From: Candidatus Acetothermia bacterium
Lineage (GTDB): Bacteria > Bipolaricaulota > Bipolaricaulia > RBG-16-55-9 > DRXL01
Length of the DNA stretch: 7,396 nucleotides
NCBI GenBank assembly: GCA_028275205.1
Contig: JAPWVB010000059.1
Location: 1-7,396 of the forward strand
Reading direction: 5' to 3'
Every line of letters starts with the position of its first letter. Positions within the stretch are counted from its first letter, which is position 1. Shown here in pieces: positions 5,307-7,396 of the stretch. A program made the position numbers and the translations under genes. Below the pieces are notes generated by a model, which saw only the letters and a list, made by a program, of their open reading frames with translations, searched no databases and was not told the DNA's origin.

Positions 5307-7141
5307 CTCGCTCGGCGCACGCGGATCGTCCTGCCTGATCTGTGGGCCTCGTAGATCCTCTCCGCGGGTTCGCTCCCACGGACTAATTTAATGCTTCCCG
5401 TGCGCGAGACCGAGCCGATAAACACCGGCTCCCCATCTACTAAGATCTCAATATTGCGCCCGCGGAGGCTTGGGTCTAGGTCCAAGATCACGTGTCGGTC
5501 GCTCACTTCGATATCGACGTCTTGATGGAGCGTCGTCTCCATCTCGTCGTACGAGCGCACGTCCAACCCGATCCCCAGCTCAGCTTCTAACTCGCGGATG
5601 CGGCTACCCCCGCGTCCTAGAATGATAGGGATCTGGTCCTCGTCCACGTAGATCGTCGCTTGGGTATCCGAACGGATCTCCACGGTGAACGGCCCACGGA
5701 TCACGCGCCGCAGCTCATATTCGAGAGCTTGGGCTGCCAGCCGCCAGACCGGCTTCTCGGCAATGACCTCCTTCACCGGCATGACCACTACTTGCTCCCC
5801 GAAGCTGTAGATCTCATAGACTAACGCTTTGGACTCAAACTCCCGGATCTCGATGACCGGGCGGGCCAAGTCCGTGTCGCCCATGCCGCTGGGGACCTTG
5901 ACCGTGAACTCAACTTCATAGATCTCTTTCACGTCGCCCGCCTCGATGAAGACGACCGTGTCCACCACTTGCGGGATCATCCCTAAATCAACGCGCCCAA
6001 TCAGTCTCTGAACGGCATCTATGCCCCGCGTGGCGTGCACCACCCCGATCATCCCCACCCCCGCTAAGCGCATGTCCGCAAAGACTTTGAAGTCCTCATC
6101 CACGCGCATCTCGTCGAAGATCGTATAGTCAGGGCGCACCAAGAGCAGCACGTCCGCTGTCCTCTTCATCTCGCCGCCCAGAGCCGTATACTGCGTGATC
6201 TCATCGGAGAGCTCTAGATCTCTGGGCTTCTCCATAGTCTTGAGGATCCAGCCCGACTCTTGTAAGTACTCCGCGATCCCTTGGACGAACGTGGACTTCC
6301 CCGCGCCCGGTGCTCCGGAGACCAGCACGCCGCGCGAGCGCTCCCGCAGGCGCTCCTTGAGGAGATCCGCATAGCGATACTCATCGAGTTTCTTACGCAC
6401 GATGGGACGGACGATCGTGATCTCGAGCGCGTCGCTGAAGGGCGGTCGCGCAATAGCAATCCGCAAATTCTTCAGCTGAATGACGGTGCTCCCGCCCATG
6501 TCCATCTCGATGAACCCTTGGGGATGGCCCTTGGCCACCTCGACGATCTCGCGCGCGATGCGCTCTAACTCTTTTTCGGTCATGGGCTCCTCGCGCAAGG
6601 GCACGACCTTCATATGGCCGGGGGTGCCGCGCTTGGCCTTGGGGCGCGCCTTGGCGCGCAGATGCACGGACATCGTCTGCTCATCGAAGAACTTCATAAT
6701 GCTGAGCTGGTCGAGCTCGCGAGCCCCAGCCGCTGCCCCCAGAAACTGCATGGGCAGCCCTTGGGCCTCGCTGACGAGCGCTTGGCTGCGACTGCTCGTG
6801 AGCAAGATCGCGTTCTCTTCTTGAGCCACGGCGCGGACCATCGCGTGGAGCTCGCCGGTCTCCGCCAACCGCAACGGATCAAGGCGCGGCCGCTCCCCCT
6901 TGAAGACCAGCTCGATCTTCCCTTCCCACGCTAACTGTTGCAGTTGCTTGAGCTCGTTCAGTCCAGCATAGCCCGTCTCTTGCCCGCGCACCGCTTGCGC
7001 CTCCAAGAGCGCTAGGACCGCGTTGGGCACGATGAAGACTGCGTTGGGGAATCTGTTGTTGCGAATCCCCTCGGTGATCCGCCCGTCCACAATGACGCTC
7101 GTATCGAGCACGTAGCGCTCAGCTTTATTCTCGCTCGGCAT
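5303..7141 (-). CDS. PIN domain - PilT-like ATPase - KH domain protein (archaeal-type PINc/VapC family ATPase)
   Basis: This 612-residue protein has three parts. A PIN nuclease-fold domain (about 8-137) begins with YVLDTSVIVDGR (D13, D19) and has E47 and E97. After a basic linker (162-172), a secretion-type (PilT/VirB11-like) ATPase domain (about 185-410) carries Walker A GAPGAGKST (276-284), Walker B YTIFDEMR (D343, E344) and a His motif GVVHA (H369). A C-terminal KH RNA-binding domain (about 483-530) has the GRGG loop (509-512), followed by a small beta-rich tail. This architecture and length match the widespread archaeal PIN-ATPase-KH family, which also occurs in some bacteria. Its role is not established; ATP-driven handling of RNA is an inference from the domains. 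Two acidic PIN positions look replaced (H99 in GELHA, S117 in TSSR), so nuclease activity is doubtful. The start at 7141 has AGGAG at 7148-7152 with 6 bases spacing. The gene overlaps the upstream GAF gene by 17 bp. It is not a VapC toxin: it is far too long and has no antitoxin partner. Confidence 0.92.
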   Translation of the reverse strand: MPSENKAERYVLDTSVIVDGRITEGIRNNRFPNAVFIVPNAVLALLEAQAVRGQETGYAGLNELKQLQQLAWEGKIELVFKGERPRLDPLRLAETGELHAMVRAVAQEENAILLTSSRSQALVSEAQGLPMQFLGAAAGARELDQLSIMKFFDEQTMSVHLRAKARPKAKRGTPGHMKVVPLREEPMTEKELERIAREIVEVAKGHPQGFIEMDMGGSTVIQLKNLRIAIARPPFSDALEITIVRPIVRKKLDEYRYADLLKERLRERSRGVLVSGAPGAGKSTFVQGIAEYLQESGWILKTMEKPRDLELSDEITQYTALGGEMKRTADVLLLVRPDYTIFDEMRVDEDFKVFADMRLAGVGMIGVVHATRGIDAVQRLIGRVDLGMIPQVVDTVVFIEAGDVKEIYEVEFTVKVPSGMGDTDLARPVIEIREFESKALVYEIYSFGEQVVVMPVKEVIAEKPVWRLAAQALEYELRRVIRGPFTVEIRSDTQATIYVDEDQIPIILGRGGSRIRELEAELGIGLDVRSYDEMETTLHQDVDIEVSDRHVILDLDPSLRGRNIEILVDGEPVFIGSVSRTGSIKLVRGSEPAERIYEAHRSGRTIRVRRAS

Positions 7142-7396
7142 ATCTCTCTCCTAGCAGAGCCGCAACTTGCTCCAAGAATTCTCTATCTTTTTCGGTGAAC
7201 GCATAGAGCATATCGCTGTCAATGTCAATCTCTCCAATCACTCTCGAATCTTTGAAGATGGGCACGACGATCTCTGATCGAGTAGAAGGGAAGCACGCCA
7301 AATATCTGGGGTCAGCGTTGACGTCGCCGACGATGACGGTGCGCCCTTCTCGTGCGGCCAAGCCGCAGATCCCCTGGCCAATGGGGATGCGCACTT
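7125..7396 (-). CDS. GAF-domain protein resembling free methionine-R-sulfoxide reductase (partial, N-terminus off window)
   Basis: Only the C-terminal 89 residues plus part of one codon are visible; the frame runs off the window edge. The GTG at 7394-7392 is in frame, but it sits inside the conserved motif VRIPIGQGICG and is almost certainly an internal Val, not a start. The visible part is a GAF half-domain with GICG, GDVNADPRYLAC, STRSEIVVPI, GEIDIDS and FTEKDREFLEQVA, closely matching the pattern of free methionine-R-sulfoxide reductases (E. coli fRMsr/YebR), which repair oxidised free methionine. Two cysteines, in GICG and YLAC, are 24 residues apart, the same spacing as C94 and C118 of the E. 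coli enzyme as I recall it. The third family cysteine would fall on the codon cut by the edge; its last two bases are AA, so it is not Cys. It could therefore be a variant reductase or a GAF ligand sensor. The gene overlaps the start of the PIN-ATPase gene by 17 bp. Confidence 0.85.
   Translation of the reverse strand, partial: VRIPIGQGICGLAAREGRTVIVGDVNADPRYLACFPSTRSEIVVPIFKDSRVIGEIDIDSDMLYAFTEKDREFLEQVAALLGERYAERE
7148..7152 (-). promoter_or_regulatory. Shine-Dalgarno site of the PIN-ATPase gene, inside the GAF gene
   Basis: AGGAG on the minus strand lies 6 bases before the ATG at 7141, within the last codons of the GAF gene. It decides the start and implies co-transcription, probably with translational coupling, from an upstream promoter outside the window. 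Confidence 0.75.

Noticed and set aside
6740..7141. VapC toxin of a toxin-antitoxin pair
   Set aside because: The PIN domain is only the N-terminal part of a 612-residue protein with ATPase and KH domains, and the neighbouring gene is a GAF protein, not a small antitoxin.
7392..7394. GTG as the start of the GAF gene
   Set aside because: It falls in the middle of the conserved RIPIGQGICG segment, no Shine-Dalgarno site can be seen, and half of the GAF domain would be missing. The gene is cut by the window edge instead.

Overview
The window is densely coded bacterial DNA with no intergenic gap over about 50 bp. It holds seven protein genes: three on the + strand as an ABC exporter operon (13-2965), mutL on the minus strand (2968-4737), a small secreted or outer-membrane protein on the + strand (4788-5306), and a minus-strand pair (7396-5303) made of a GAF-domain protein cut by the window edge and a PIN-ATPase-KH protein. 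I saw no tRNA, rRNA, CRISPR array or insertion sequence.

Organism: a bacterium, because MutL, a MacAB-like exporter and clear Shine-Dalgarno sites occur together. It is probably diderm, because the exporter belongs to the tripartite class and the small secreted protein ends in an outer-membrane-like aromatic C-terminus. The PIN-ATPase-KH protein belongs to a family best known from archaea and scattered in some deep-branching, often thermophilic bacteria. A candidate-phylum lineage such as Bipolaricaulota/Acetothermia would fit, but this is a guess from gene content and cannot be settled here.

Layout: (1) 1-2965, adaptor, ATPase and permease genes 7-12 bp apart, each with its own ribosome binding site. 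They would form one inner-membrane exporter, with MacB split into separate ATPase and permease chains. (2) 2968-4737, mutL, convergent with the permease gene and only 2 bp away. It encodes a full-length, endonuclease-type MutL. Its interdomain linker (3546-3721) is packed with short palindromes with three-base loops, including a 76-bp-period tandem repeat, which is the most unusual structure in the window. (3) 4738-4787, a 50-bp divergent spacer with candidate overlapping promoters. (4) 4788-5306, a signal-peptide protein whose stop codon shares a CTAG tetranucleotide with the stop codon of the next, convergent gene. (5) 5303-7396, the PIN-ATPase-KH gene, overlapping by 17 bp the upstream GAF gene that resembles free methionine-R-sulfoxide reductase.

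Main points for follow-up: the palindrome array inside mutL, with a compensatory base-pair change and one peptide encoded in two reading frames; the apparently degraded PIN active site; the DQHV variant of the MutL endonuclease motif; and the interlocked gene ends.
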